A program made the position numbers and the translations under genes. Below are positions 1-10,899 of a DNA stretch of 64,000 nt, piece by piece. Where the stretch lies: the NCBI GenBank assembly GCA_964030785.1, contig OZ034972.1:15199231-15263230 (forward strand), read 5' to 3'. Position 1 is the stretch's first letter; each line of letters begins with the position of its first letter. The DNA comes from Siderastrea siderea (Eukaryota; Cnidaria; Anthozoa; Scleractinia; Rhizangiidae). The notes beneath the pieces were generated by a model. It searched no databases and had not been told where the DNA came from. It saw only the letters and a program-made list of their open reading frames with translations.

Positions 1-1193
1 GTAATAAATGCATTGACATAGGCATTTAGGTGCTGATTCTGCCAAGAAGCTTTCTCATTTACGTACTTTCTAATACTGAACTGCAAGACCATGACTATAA
101 TAGTAAGGAGCGCTGCAGCAACACCTAACCAGCCAATACTGACTGCCAGCTTGGTCAGTTTCCCCTGAAGAACTGACTTCTCTTGTTTTTCCTTCTTCTC
201 CTTGCCATTTGAATCAGAATCTCTGTCCTCATCCAAGTTGATCTCCTCAAATTCCTCATGGCTGGCTTTTATCATGGGGGACTGGGGTGTCGCCTCCTCC
301 TTACCATCTTGCTTGTCTCCTCCCTCTTTCTCTCCATGCGAACCAAGCAATGAGAAGATAATTCCTGTTTGGGAATTTACGCCAACAGCAGCAACAACCA
401 TCTTTCCACTTCCCTCCATGACATGGGTACCAGCAAGCAACAGTGGGTCTTTCTCTCCTTTCTTCACTAGGTCAGATTCGCCAGTCAGAGAACTTTCATC
501 GACTTTAAGGTCGTTACATTGTACAACAACACCATCAGCGGGTAATAAATCACCATATTTGATCTGGCAAAGGTCACCTACCACTATTTCACTGTTGAGT
601 ACTTCAATGGGTTCTCCATGTCTTACTACTGTAAACTTATGCTCACCTTCGATTTTGCTTTGTAGCCCACGAAACTGCTGCTCTTTTTGATAATCGTTCA
701 CCGCTGTGACCAGTGCTACAATGATCACAGCAACTATAATGGCGAATCCATCGATCCAGCCGGTGTTGTCTTCGGCGCCTTCACACTCTTCAGGGGCAAA
801 TATTCCTAAAATAAGCGACACAACCGCTGCAACCATGAGAATTATGAGAATTGTATCCTTCAAAGCATCGAGAAGAAACTGCAGAAAGGTTTTAGGAGGT
901 TTGGGAGGAATATAATTCGCGCCGAACACTTTCTTGCGATTCTCCAGGTCCTCGGGAAAGCCGCCAATTCCCTTCTCTGCTGACGTGTGCAATTTATGGA
1001 TAAGCTTGGTCAGTCCTCCAAACTTTGTATTTAAGTAATCTCTTGCTTCTTGTCCTCTGTGCTCCATAAGAAACGTCAAATCTTTGATAGTAATATCTGA
1101 AAAATCTGCGACGGCGCTAAAGTCCATCGAATCCATCGAATCCATCGAATGCAATGACTGATGTTCCTCTTTCTTCATATCGGCGTCGGCCAT
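1..1193 (-). CDS. Plasma-membrane Ca2+-transporting ATPase (PMCA), first coding exon, partial
   Basis: This is a P2B-type ATPase that pumps Ca2+ out across the plasma membrane. The frame is open from the ATG at 1193 to the window edge, about 397 residues. The start lies in a strong context (ACCATGG). In order it shows an N-terminal tail with a Ser-Met-Asp triplet repeat, a conserved stretch with VFGANYIPPKPPKTF, and TM1 (ILIILMVAAVVSLILGIF). Next come TM2 (GFAIIVAVIIVALVTAVND), the actuator loop with DESSLTGESD (TGES at about residues 237-240, positions 474-485), an acidic/Lys-rich linker and a TM3-like segment (WLGVAAALLTIIVMVLQF). The catalytic DKTG and the C-terminal calmodulin-binding region lie beyond position 1. 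The linker at about residues 295-345 is where vertebrate PMCAs carry lipid-binding and splice site A sequence. The family is certain; the paralogue is not assignable. Confidence 0.96.
   Translation of the reverse strand, partial: MADADMKKEEHQSLHSMDSMDSMDFSAVADFSDITIKDLTFLMEHRGQEARDYLNTKFGGLTKLIHKLHTSAEKGIGGFPEDLENRKKVFGANYIPPKPPKTFLQFLLDALKDTILIILMVAAVVSLILGIFAPEECEGAEDNTGWIDGFAIIVAVIIVALVTAVNDYQKEQQFRGLQSKIEGEHKFTVVRHGEPIEVLNSEIVVGDLCQIKYGDLLPADGVVVQCNDLKVDESSLTGESDLVKKGEKDPLLLAGTHVMEGSGKMVVAAVGVNSQTGIIFSLLGSHGEKEGGDKQDGKEEATPQSPMIKASHEEFEEINLDEDRDSDSNGKEKKEKQEKSVLQGKLTKLAVSIGWLGVAAALLTIIVMVLQFSIRKYVNEKASWQNQHLNAYVNAFI
1122..1149 (-). repeat. Three-copy 9-bp coding tandem repeat in the PMCA N-terminus
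   Basis: TCCATCGAA is repeated three times in tandem (plus strand) and encodes a Ser-Met-Asp triplet repeat near residues 15-24 of the PMCA. The repeat keeps the frame. It is a likely site of in-frame length variation. Confidence 0.85.
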
Positions 1194-2985
1194 GGTAAAA
1201 ACTAGTTTATGCGAAGTCAAGTTCTATTTATGTTTAAAATATTATACAGCTCTCGAAATTGAAGCCTCGTGGGATATATCTTCTAATTAAACTCACAATA
1301 GCAAGAGCGATCGTTCCACCTCGCTATTGAATAGCAGTCAGTGCGCAAACAGTTTACGCCCCAGATGCTCCACACAAAGTAAAAAATTCTGCTCGTGAAT
1401 CAAGTACGAAAACTAGAGATTAGTCACCAGGTAGTTGACTGGAAAACGAAACTTTTCACAAGTTTTCTCCTGCGCAACTGAGCATACAGGCGACCACCCT
1501 TCCAGTCCGTAGCGTCACTCCTACTAGCTGCGCGCTAAAAAAACACGGGATGCCTGCTGCAAATCTGCCCCTCCAATCTCTTTATCACACCAGTTTCACA
1601 TCGTTCCAGAGCAGGTTTTGTAGCTTTAACACGTTTTCTGATCGACAGCGACACAATTTATTACTAGCAAGCGGCTTTGAACAATAACAGAATAAGAAAG
1701 CACCAGCCCAGCAAACGGGAAACTCGAGCAGTTGACGTGCAAATGCTGGTTGTATCTACACGAGATTCTCTAGTTTGGTACCCTGAAACCTTCTGGATTG
1801 TGCTTGTCAAGGTGAAATGGATCGCTCCTTTGCCACTGTACACCAAAGAACAAACACATCAAGGAAACAATCCTCTGGTTCACTCCTTTCACGAAGGCTT
1901 CTCACAAGAAAAGCAAAGTAAAACTTGCCTGTGGGCACGTGATGGACACTCCGTGATTGGTCTGTTTGAATCCTCGCGCGATGTGATTGGTCAATGGTCG
2001 CTATGTTACAAGGACGTCATTCTCCGCCTTACCACATATTCGCCGCGCCCACAAAATTACCCTCCACTCAGCTTGGAACTGTATTAAATGTATAGAAGGC
2101 TTCGAGTTCGTCTTTTGCAAAAGCTTTTCCAAAACTTCACTACAAAATTAGCTACAAAATCAAGATATCTACCAACCTGTTTCGTATACTTACCAACCTT
2201 TTTCTTCCGGCAGTCTTGTTGGGGTGAAACTGTTAACAGTCTGAACAGTGTAGAAGATTTCTAAAGATTTGTCAATGAAATCAGATTAAAAGGAATTTTT
2301 GTGCTTGTCCCCCCCGACATTTTGGTTAGAAAATAATGCATCTTAAAAACACATTGTTATTTTCCCGTAGGTGTACGTGGGTCGTCAATTATTGTTTATA
2401 TATTGTAAAAGAAATAACTTCGCTAGTCTACAAACTTTTTACAGTAACATGACTAAATGAAAAGGAAAAAAGGAAATTGAAATCAAAACAACAGCGTTTG
2501 AGATAGACGCAGATCACACGTTTTGGTTCTCATCCTAAAATCGAAAATTGTGACGGTCAAAATAATTTTTTCCAATTGAGTTTTCTCGACAAAGTGACTA
2601 TGTAAGAGTATGAATTATGTGGGTGAATATTAACTTTGATTTCAAAGCTCTGATGTGTTGCGCGGAGGAGTTAAAACTCTTCGCTGAATGGCTGGCTACT
2701 AATATTCCATTAGGATTGATCAGGTACGTGTTAGCGAATAATTAATTTTTATGAAACTTGTTTTGGAATTGCAGCGTCCATTAAGTTCACTCACAAAAAG
2801 AATCGTAAAAATGCCTTTTACAGCTTTATGTTCCGGACTATTATTGACCATTGTCTTTTAAAAAATAGCGGTATGTCATGTAAATTAGCTTTTTGTTGTG
2901 TACATAAATCATTCATTTTACATTTATTTAGTCCGACATTTTGGTCAGCGGTTATTCGCTTGAGAGCAGACGTCCCTGAGCCAAG
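1194..2985. other. Divergent intergenic/promoter region between PMCA and BBIP1
   Basis: This 1.8 kb must contain the 5' UTRs and promoters of two divergent genes. I see no convincing TATA box and no recognisable coding homology. The longest reading frame here (1677-2087, plus) has no family resemblance. Part of the region may be a non-coding 5' exon or an intron of either gene. Confidence 0.5.
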
Positions 2986-3195
2986 ATGGCGGGTGAAAGA
3001 CTTGTTTTCAAGGAAGTTCTCCCGAAACAAGGACTCCTTTTTACTGAACAGACACCGATGCCGGTTCTTTGCAAGCCTAAGATAATGCCCATGAAGTCTG
3101 TGACGCTGGAAAAGCTGGAAGCTATGCAGAAAGAAGCACAAGAAGCTGTGAAACGACAAGAACAGGAACAGAAATTGCAAGGTGCATTCACATAG
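2986..3195 (+). CDS. BBIP1: BBSome-interacting protein 1 (BBIP1/BBIP10), complete
   Basis: This is a small subunit of the BBSome, the coat complex that moves membrane proteins into and out of cilia. BBIP10 is also linked to BBSome assembly and microtubule acetylation. The 69-residue product carries the family core in order: FKEVLPKQGLLFTEQ, then VLCKPKIMPMKSVTLEKLE, then a Gln/Glu-rich helix (MQKEAQEAVKRQEQEQ). The human protein is about 92 residues with a longer N-terminus. The ATG at 2986 has a good context (CCAAGATGG) and an in-frame TGA three codons upstream, so this is the start for this transcript form. The gene is uninterrupted here and ends at TAG 3193-3195. It lies head-to-head with the PMCA and convergent with C2CD3. 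Confidence 0.93.
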   Translation: MAGERLVFKEVLPKQGLLFTEQTPMPVLCKPKIMPMKSVTLEKLEAMQKEAQEAVKRQEQEQKLQGAFT

Positions 3196-4371
3196 CAACA
3201 TTGAGTATTCAAACAAACATTCTGCTGCAGTGCCGCAAAGGTGTTCTTGAAGAAATTATACAGGATATCTACGCCGCTTTTGGTCTTCCTTTTCATCTTA
3301 ACTTTGGTGGACTTAATAACCACGAACTGATTTTTATGGAAATGAAACATGCTTTACTTTGGAATATCCGTTGATCGACATGAACGTACGTATTTAGAGT
3401 GGTTTCTACGTCTGCGCTCTCGATGTTCTTCAAAGAAAGAACTTCTTTTTGAACTGGAATTGGCTGGGATGGCTGCCATACCAAACTATTACATATTACC
3501 AAAACCTGTCTATTATTGTGTTGCCATGAAAACCAACATGTAATAACAATAATTGTTATACTGTAGAACCTTTCTTACGACACCTTATTATGGACAGTTT
3601 AATTTATAATGTTTGGTCCCAGAGAAACCCAAACTCCTTTTTTTAAGGGATCAATGAAAATTGCTAATGGAATGAATCAATATTAAATTATCAGTATTAT
3701 ACTGCACTAGTCTCCTATGCAGCTGATATAAGTGATCATCATGCAATGCTCCTCCCACCTAATAACGGTTGTGTAGGAGACTTATAATTCACAAGTGAGT
3801 AATGTTTTTCACAAACTCTGACTGGCTACTCTATCCCGCATGGTATTCACCTCTAAGTAAAGCAACAGTCACCTTGTATGAAATGAAAACCATCACTCTT
3901 CAACCTGTTGTTAAGGGATACTATGCCAGAATGTTGAGAGCAGCTGCCTCCCACAAACATGGCTGGGGGTTGAATCCTGGGCTCTGTGTCATATGCAGGC
4001 TGAATTAGTTGCGGGTTCTTATCTTTGCTCTAAGTGTTTCCTCTCTCCACTAAAACCTATATTTCTCAATTCCAATTCCATCTGGAAACTGTAGCATGTG
4101 TATCAAGCATTTCCGTAGGCTTTTAAACCTGTGGAAAGCCCTATGGAAACATTTGCTTGCTACGCAGGCCATGGAAACACTGGTCAGAGAACTACTCTGT
4201 TTCACCCCACACTTCTTTCGTGTTCCTCTCACTTCCTTGTGTGCTTTAAACAGATCAAAGCACAGTGTAGCTTTTTTACTAGTTAATAATACTATCTATG
4301 TGTGAAAATGCCAAACTAGAAGTTTATGTTGTGTGCTACATGGGTGAACATGATCATTGTAACCTTCAAGG
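3196..4371. other. BBIP1 3' region; no further gene seen
   Basis: This stretch should hold the BBIP1 3' UTR. No canonical AATAAA lies close to the stop on the plus strand, and ATTAAA-like variants occur around 3680. Short open frames at 3349-3543, 3802-4008 and 4096-4305 have no recognisable homology. Confidence 0.4.
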
Positions 4372-4779
4372 TTACTTTTTTTTGTTGTTTTTTTATTTAT
4401 TTATTAAAGAATACAAAAAAAATTGCAATACAATAGATAAGCAATTACAAGAGTACTATACACATCTTTACAAATAGAACCAATAGATAAAAAATTAACA
4501 AACGTATAAAGCAATTACAGTAATATTATTTGCACCTCTTTACAAATAGAAACAAACAGAAAGCATAAGCGATTAAATAAAAAGATAGACAAATACGGTA
4601 AATACATCTAAAGAAATAACTATGTAAATTGCAAAGTGGGTCAAAGGTCTCTCAAATATCGACATCTCCAATAAATTTGCTGCGGATCAGAGGTTCCCAT
4701 TTAATCTTGAAATGCTTTAGATTACCATTTCTCCTAGCAATATCTTTCTCAATCCTTGCTTTTTCATGTAAATTCTGTT

Positions 4780-6340
4780 TCAAACACACGGAAGTATAGA
4801 GGCATATCGTCTAGACTGCATCGGTATATGTAGAACTTGGTTGGCAACTAACGGGGCCAAATTGAGTAGTGTGCAGAACCTTGAGTTATCTATCACACGA
4901 TATAACACCTTAGTAGGTGTAAGGTTCAGTACAATATGGGTATTTTTGCGCCACCATTCCCGAAAATCATTCCAAAAAGCCACTGTATGCGGACAGTGGA
5001 CAAGCAAATGCAAAAGTGTTTCTGCTTTGTCTTTGCAGTGAAAACATTTGTCATCCTGTAAAATATTTGCTTCGAAAAGCTTGTCCTTTGTGAGCACTGC
5101 GTTATGAATAATTTTAAACTGGAACATGCACAATTTGATTTCCTTTGTTATACTCCATGGTAGAAGATATACTTTTGATAAGTTATCTTTAGAAACACCT
5201 GAATTAAGAATTTTTTGCTCGGCAGAAGGAGGCACAAATTTACTATCTGCGAAAACACGCAGCAGATCTGCAGTGGTTAAGTTCGAGTTGTTAGTACGCC
5301 AATTTGAAATTAATTCTAAAACGCCTTGGGATTCTTTGGAGATAGAATTCCAATTTTGACGGATTGAATTACATAGACCATAGTATGTTGTGAAACAAGC
5401 TTTAACATCAAACTTACGACAAAAAACGTCAAAAGGGAGAAATTTACCGTTATCACTTATTAGATCTTTAATTTTGTAGATTCCTTTGTGGTACCAAGCT
5501 GGAAAAAACAGAGTTTTATTGTTGATTTTAATGTGTTTGTTATTCCAGATGAATGTTTCGTTTGGATTAAGATCAGCCTTGCCCGCCAAGCATGTAACCT
5601 CCTCCCAATATTTAAGCACTCTTTCGTAAAAAAGCGGTACATTTTTCACATCGAGATCCTTGACTTTGTAGTTGCACTGAAGAAGGAAAGAGAAGCCTCC
5701 TAGATGCGCAGTTGTATTATCTGGTATTATTTTCCACGCTCCCTGATTGCCATTGGTAAACCTGTTGATCCCGGCACACTTTAGAGCTTTGTTCATATGT
5801 TCGAAATCTATCGCTTTTAGTCCACCTTTCTCTTTTAGTCCAGTGATGGTGGATTTCTTAATTTTAGCAGGCTTGGCGTCCCACAGGAACTTAAATGTTA
5901 ATTTGTTTACTTCTTGAGCGAAGTTTTCAGGAATGGGCAGAACTGAAGCGCTGAAAATAAGTTTTGATAAACCGAGAGTTTTAATAATGTTAATCTTTCC
6001 ATAGAGAGTTAGCTTTCTTAATTTGCCATGAAAATTTAGTTTATGCAAGAGATTAGCGTCATTTGAAAAATGAATCCCAAGGGCGTAAACAGAATCTGTA
6101 GGCCACTTAAAGCCAAACGGTTTGTCAAGACGTTCCTTCTACGAGCCTAACCATAACGCTTCAGACTTGTGTGTATTTAATAATTTCTAGGCCGGAACAC
6201 TTTTTAAGTTTTTCGAGAAGGCGAAGCAGCGCTTCCACGGAAGTTGTATTTTTAACGAAAACCGTCGTATCATCGGCGTACTGTGTTAATTTAATTTCTT
6301 CTTTGCCCACACAGATACCTCTAGCAAAAGCTTGGTTACT
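4780..6340 (-). pseudogene. LINE ORF2 reverse-transcriptase palm, thumb and Cys-His C-terminus
   Basis: It starts ARGICVGKEEIKLTQYADDT, with the YADD catalytic box at 6269-6280. After a frameshift and a stop near 6130-6180 the frame is open for 422 residues (6048-4780). That part includes LRKLTLYGKINIIKTLGLSK and a terminal CFHCKDKAETLLHLLVHC knuckle. The last two-thirds is surprisingly intact for an element whose RT fingers are gone. Confidence 0.87.
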
Positions 6341-6346
6341 TTTTTC

Positions 6347-6913
6347 TTACAGGCGACGCGGTTTTCTAGGTTTAGAAAGTATCTTGAGTTTTTTTTCTCC
6401 TTTTGCATGCCATCTGACCTTACTTCTTAAGAACGTTCCTTTAATTTTGTGCTCCATGATTTTGTTCAATTCAGCTTGTATCTTATGTAACTTGTGAAGG
6501 TAATGAGGATTATTTGGTGAATTCTGTGAATTAGCCAGCAATGCATTCAATTGGTTTTGAAGATCTTTCTCACGTGATCTCTGCTTTGACGCCTTTCTTT
6601 TAGCATAGGCAATAGAGAAACCGCGTAATTCCATTTTGATAAGATCCCATTTTAACCCGCGGTCTTCAATGTCTTTATATTTATCCTTTGCAGACACAAT
6701 GCATTTACGAATTCGGTTTACATACTCATTGTCCTCTAAAAGGGACGAATTGAACTTCCAGAACCGTGGTCCTGGTTTTCTGGAAAGTTCTTCCGATTGA
6801 ACCAGCGTTATAACAGCCGAGTGATCAGTGTTAGGAGCGAATGTTAACACGCATTCTTTGGAAATGTTCAAAAGGCTTTTTGATATTAAAACATAATCAA
6901 GACGACACTGCAC
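6347..6913 (-). pseudogene. LINE ORF2 endonuclease end and RT-connector fragment
   Basis: The frame begins QCRLDYVLISKSLL and contains NTDHSAVITL, the SDH-type endonuclease end. It continues through the K/R-rich region with KGTFLRSKVRWHAKGEK, which in intact L1-like elements precedes the RT fingers. Here the sequence leaves homology at about 6347, where the RT fingers should start. Confidence 0.85.
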
Positions 6914-6973
6914 CTTCAGCGCTTTATCTCGCCATGAAAAACCCTGTTTGTCACCATTTTTTCACGCCACAAG

Positions 6974-7438
6974 TCAGATAATGAGTACAGCGATGAGAGG
7001 ACAATTAAAATCACCTCCAATGATAATATTCTCTCCAGAAAAGGGGGATAAAACATCCTGTAAGTCTTTAAAGAACGTTATTTGTTGCGCGGAATCATTT
7101 GGCGCGTAAATGTTAACTAAAATTAGGTGCGAATCATCAGCTTTTAGATCTAAAATAATGAATCTTCCGTTTTTGTCTTTAATGCAATTTTCCACCTGAC
7201 AATCGAAATTTGGGTTCATTAAAAACATAACGCCTTTGCTATGTTTACTACCATGGACAGCATAGACCTTTCCACCCCATTCAGCTTCCCACGAGCTTAT
7301 GCATTTCTCGTCACTATAGGTTTCTTGTAAAAAGAAATAACACTACGCACACTGGTGGTGCAGCCACCTGAATAGTTTTCTTCGCTTGATGGATTGATTA
7401 ATTCCCCTGACGTTTAACGAGAGTGTTTTTAGTTGAAA
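6974..7438 (-). pseudogene. LINE ORF2 endonuclease (APE-type) fragment
   Basis: The frame reads TLSLNVRGINQS near the start, one in-frame stop, LQETYSDEK (catalytic Glu motif), FIILDLKADDSHLILVNIYAP and IIIGGDFNCPL (GDFN active-site motif). It then breaks after GGDFNCPL. These are the ordered motifs of the endonuclease that nicks the target DNA. One premature stop near 7340 and the broken end make it non-functional. Confidence 0.88.
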
Positions 7439-7442
7439 TGGT

Positions 7443-9698
7443 ACGGAACTGAGCGCAGCCATTTAGCAAAGAGTAATAAGATAATAAATTGTAAGTACAT
7501 ACCTGAAACTCTTAAATTGCGTTGATACTGATCGATGGGAACAAATAAGTCGTTTATGAGAGACCTTTGACACCACTAAAAAACACAAATACCAGCCAGT
7601 AAAAGAAAAACCACAGCACACAATAAGCAACTGAGACATGAGAGCCCTATGCGGCTCGATCACTAAATACCCAGCCAAATCGTGAATATTTTGTGAGAAT
7701 GGGTTATCTAATTTTCTTGATTAATTGCCGGGCGGGTGAATTCGGTAAAGTTCTGAATAAACACTGCTGGCATTTAATCAAAGAAACATGATAAATGAAG
7801 ATAATAATTGACAGGCACTAGGTAATGTTATCAATTTTCATTGCATTCCAATGTTAATTAATTACTTAATATTGATTATTGTCAATTACTATCATTTAAA
7901 AAATAATATTGATCACTTTTGGATGTTTACACCGGACATGGGAAATCTACCTTTGTGATGTGGACACAACCAAATTGTGGACACTGACATGTGTCCTGTT
8001 GGTGTCCATATTTATTTAGAACTGTAGTAATATTTATTGCTAGATGTGTACGTAGAGTATGTTCATTTTATTCAGTGATTGATAAAGGATAATATTTTGA
8101 GTGCTTGGAGATATCAAATGTTCTCTTTTTGTACTTCGCTTGTAATGTCATCAGCGAATGCAGCCTGCAGCCCGTTAGTACTTGAACCAACAGCAGAATC
8201 CCGCCTACCAACCACCCTTATAATAAGGCCACCTTGTTAACCCAACCAACGTTCACATTTTGGAGTCCCAAGCTTTTGATCATTGTGTTTTTTTTCTTTA
8301 TCTCATGACCACTCAAAATTCTTGGTGGCTTACGCCAGAAAAACCCATCAAACTGATGCAGAAAAAGTCAAAGCTATCTTTCAAACTTATTAAGTTATTT
8401 TATCTTCTAATTTATGCTGCCCTCCTCCGTTGCCTCCTTCCTTTTAGTAAGCTATGATTGTTTGACACTACCCTGTTAATATGTCCTGTGTACTTGAACC
8501 AATAGAAAATTTGTGTATTGTCATCTTTACATTGATATAACCAATCTGCGGAGAATTTCCAACAACTTCATGAATAACACAGACCTAATAGTACTTTTTG
8601 TATGTCCTATGCCGATAGAGACTTCATGAATATTTTCAAACATTCCTGAACAATGGCTGAATATCTTTCAGTGGTGATGGAAAATTTTTGCCCACTTTTC
8701 AAACCTTTCTTAAGGCAACCAGATAACCGCGTAAGGTTGCCGCGAGGGTCGTACATGCAGAGCTGTAATCGGACCTGTTTTCGTTTTTCCTGCGGGGGTA
8801 GACGCATTTTTAGTGAAACATGAACTGGCGTCGTACACGTGTAAAAGAACTATATATCTCAGATTGCTTGATTGATCGAATGATTGATGTCAGTAAAAAC
8901 GTAACCGTTCCGGTCGAGTATTGAACCTCAGCTGAGCCGGCGTTGGCCTGCAATGTAAGGGGCAGGAAATATGTGCACAACTCTTGACACTCAACCTGTG
9001 GATAAGACCCAAGGGAGGATGAAAAAGTGGACGTTCATGAATTGGGTCCAGGAAAACGAAAGAAGAGCAGAGAACTGAACTTCCCTTTTTGGCACTAAAA
9101 ACACCAGCGGAAGGTACCATTGTTACTTCAAACAATCATTCTGTGACAACAAGACCAGGGTACGTCTAACTTTTCCAGGGAATATTTGATTTTCATTAAA
9201 TCCCCCGAAGAGGGACAGGTTGACTGTCCGAAATATCGGGAAAACCAACTCGCTCGTCGTTTTTTCTTTGCTGTTTTTTCATTATAGTTTAATATCCGAA
9301 TATGTATGGAAAAATTTCAGCTCACGAAACATTTACAGTAGTGTGCACCTCTCAAAAGCTTGTATTTTCATTGGACCGCTATATGTAGCAGCTCTATTGT
9401 TTTTACGCCTCGTTCTTTGTTTCTTTTGTTTGTTCTATTGTTTAGTGGACCAATCGTGGAAGACCTTACGACAGCTGCTACACCACCCAACATTTACCGT
9501 GCGACTAATAAAAGTCATAAAACCGTGAACACCAAAAATATTTTGGGAATGTTCATTGTGTCGCGACCAATCAGACGCGAGATCAAACAACAAGAAAAAA
9601 CTGCAAACCACAACTTGCGGTTCATTCTTCTCGTATTTGATTGGTCTTCTTCCCCAACACAATAACATTCCAGAAATAATTCCAGTGTTCATGTTTTC
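7443..9698. other. Intergenic sequence, no gene recognised
   Basis: I see only short frames without homology. The 66-residue minus frame at 8607-8807 begins MRLPPQEKRKQVRLQLCMYD. I do not recognise it, and it has no splice or start support beyond a fair ATG context. Confidence 0.4.
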
Positions 9699-9950
9699 GG
9701 ATGCTTTGGATTGGGAAATCTGGATTTGCATTTTAAAATCCGGATATCGGATTTCCCAATGAGACGCGAAACCCAAAAACGGATTTCTCGTCGAAATCCT
9801 TGTCCGAGATGGGTTTCAATTAAGGTCCCTTAATTGAGGTTTTCAATTAAGGCCCCTTCGGTTCGTCGAAATCCGGTTTTAGATTTCGCGTTTTATTGGG
9901 AAATCCGAAATCTGGAATCGAAATCCAGATTTCCCAATCGAAAGCACCCT
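9699..9950. mobile_element. MITE with terminal inverted repeats
   Basis: The left end reads GGATGCTTTGGATTGGGAAA and the right end, reverse-complemented, reads GGTGCTTTCGATTGGGAAA. The shared AATCTGGATTT continues inward, and GGATTTCCCAAT recurs subterminally on both sides. The element is about 250 bp with no coding capacity. No clear target duplication is visible. Confidence 0.75.
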
Positions 9951-10899
9951 TAGGTTTACTGTAACACATGTTAAAAATGTGAAAATATGTTTTCATGACA
10001 CTAGAATGACAGGTCGACAGGTCAGTGAAACGACGAAACTGTACTGGTAAGCAATATAATTCCGTACTTCGTGTTCAGGAGTCGGCGACCAAAGTGGTTG
10101 CCCCATCAGATCCAGTGCACCGAAGAGGATGGCGAGTGGACAACCAGCAGGACTAAAAACAGAACCAGGCAGACAGCGGATTAGCTGCCAAGTGAGATAA
10201 TGGCCATCCACTGTCGGATAGCATGGTACCACCGACATGTAGCGACAATCAGATCCAAGGAACACTACGATACTGAGTTCGAGTGAGACTTTCCGAAACT
10301 AATGGGCACTCTGAAGATAATTTTTTATTATTTTACGTTACAAACTACCCCTCATACTTGAGGATTATTAGTTGGGTCAGAGGACAAAACAGAGAAGGGC
10401 ATTCAGCAGATTAAACAGACAGACAGAAGATACATATTGTTTAAAGGCTGCTAGAGAACAAGTCTGTGAAAAAGGAATGCGGTTAAATATCGATCGAAAT
10501 ATTGTAGGAGAATGACAGAAGAGTGGGTTGGAGACGGTACTCGTACATAATGGTGTAAAACTATCACGATGAGTATGTCCACTACTGCGCTTAACAGGTT
10601 ATAACTAATTCTTGGAGTCAACTGAGATGAGGAGGTAATCCATATAGCCTCCTACTCTGACGGTAAGCAACAACTATGATATGAAAGAAGCTAATAGCTA
10701 CAGGAATTAGCACGATCAGAACAATTAAAGCAATTCCTATACCACTAGTAGTGGGAATCTGTCGATGCTCTGCCAAGGCGTCGAGTGCACTCTTTGTTAT
10801 CAAGGCTGGTTTAAAATCAGTGTAGACAGGGGCAACCTGATGACCATTGTGTTTTCAACGACTCTAGGCACGTCTGAATTGTAGAAGAAATTTTTACAC

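Larger units (their letters stand above)
4372..7442 (-). mobile_element. L1/Tx1-like LINE, 5'-truncated with internal deletions
   Basis: This is a non-LTR retrotransposon copy on the minus strand. Its 3' end is marked by the T-rich run near 4372-4395, the A-tail on the element strand. ORF2 parts are in order: APE endonuclease (7438-6974), endonuclease end and connector (6913-6347), RT palm with YADD (6340-6050), then thumb/connector and a Cys-His knuckle (6048-4780). ORF1 and the 5' UTR are absent. The RT fingers and first palm motifs are missing at a junction near 6340-6347, and about 35 residues are missing near 6930-6980. Several frameshifts and stops make it inactive. L1 or Tx1 is suggested by the LPIPENFAQEVNKLTFKFLW-type connector. 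Confidence 0.88.

Noticed and set aside
202..915. Plus-strand frames over 202-915
   Set aside because: They are antisense shadows of the PMCA exon, whose minus frame has clear P-type ATPase motifs.
1677..2087. 136-residue plus-strand frame between PMCA and BBIP1
   Set aside because: No recognisable homology, poor start context and location in the divergent promoter region. An overlapping opposite frame is equally open.
2818..3350. Minus-strand frames of about 132 residues over BBIP1
   Set aside because: They overlap the well-supported BBIP1 frame on the other strand and have no family motif.
8607..8807. 66-residue minus frame starting MRLPPQEKRKQ
   Set aside because: It reads plausibly but I see no homologue, splice site or flanking exon; kept only as a note in the intergenic entry.
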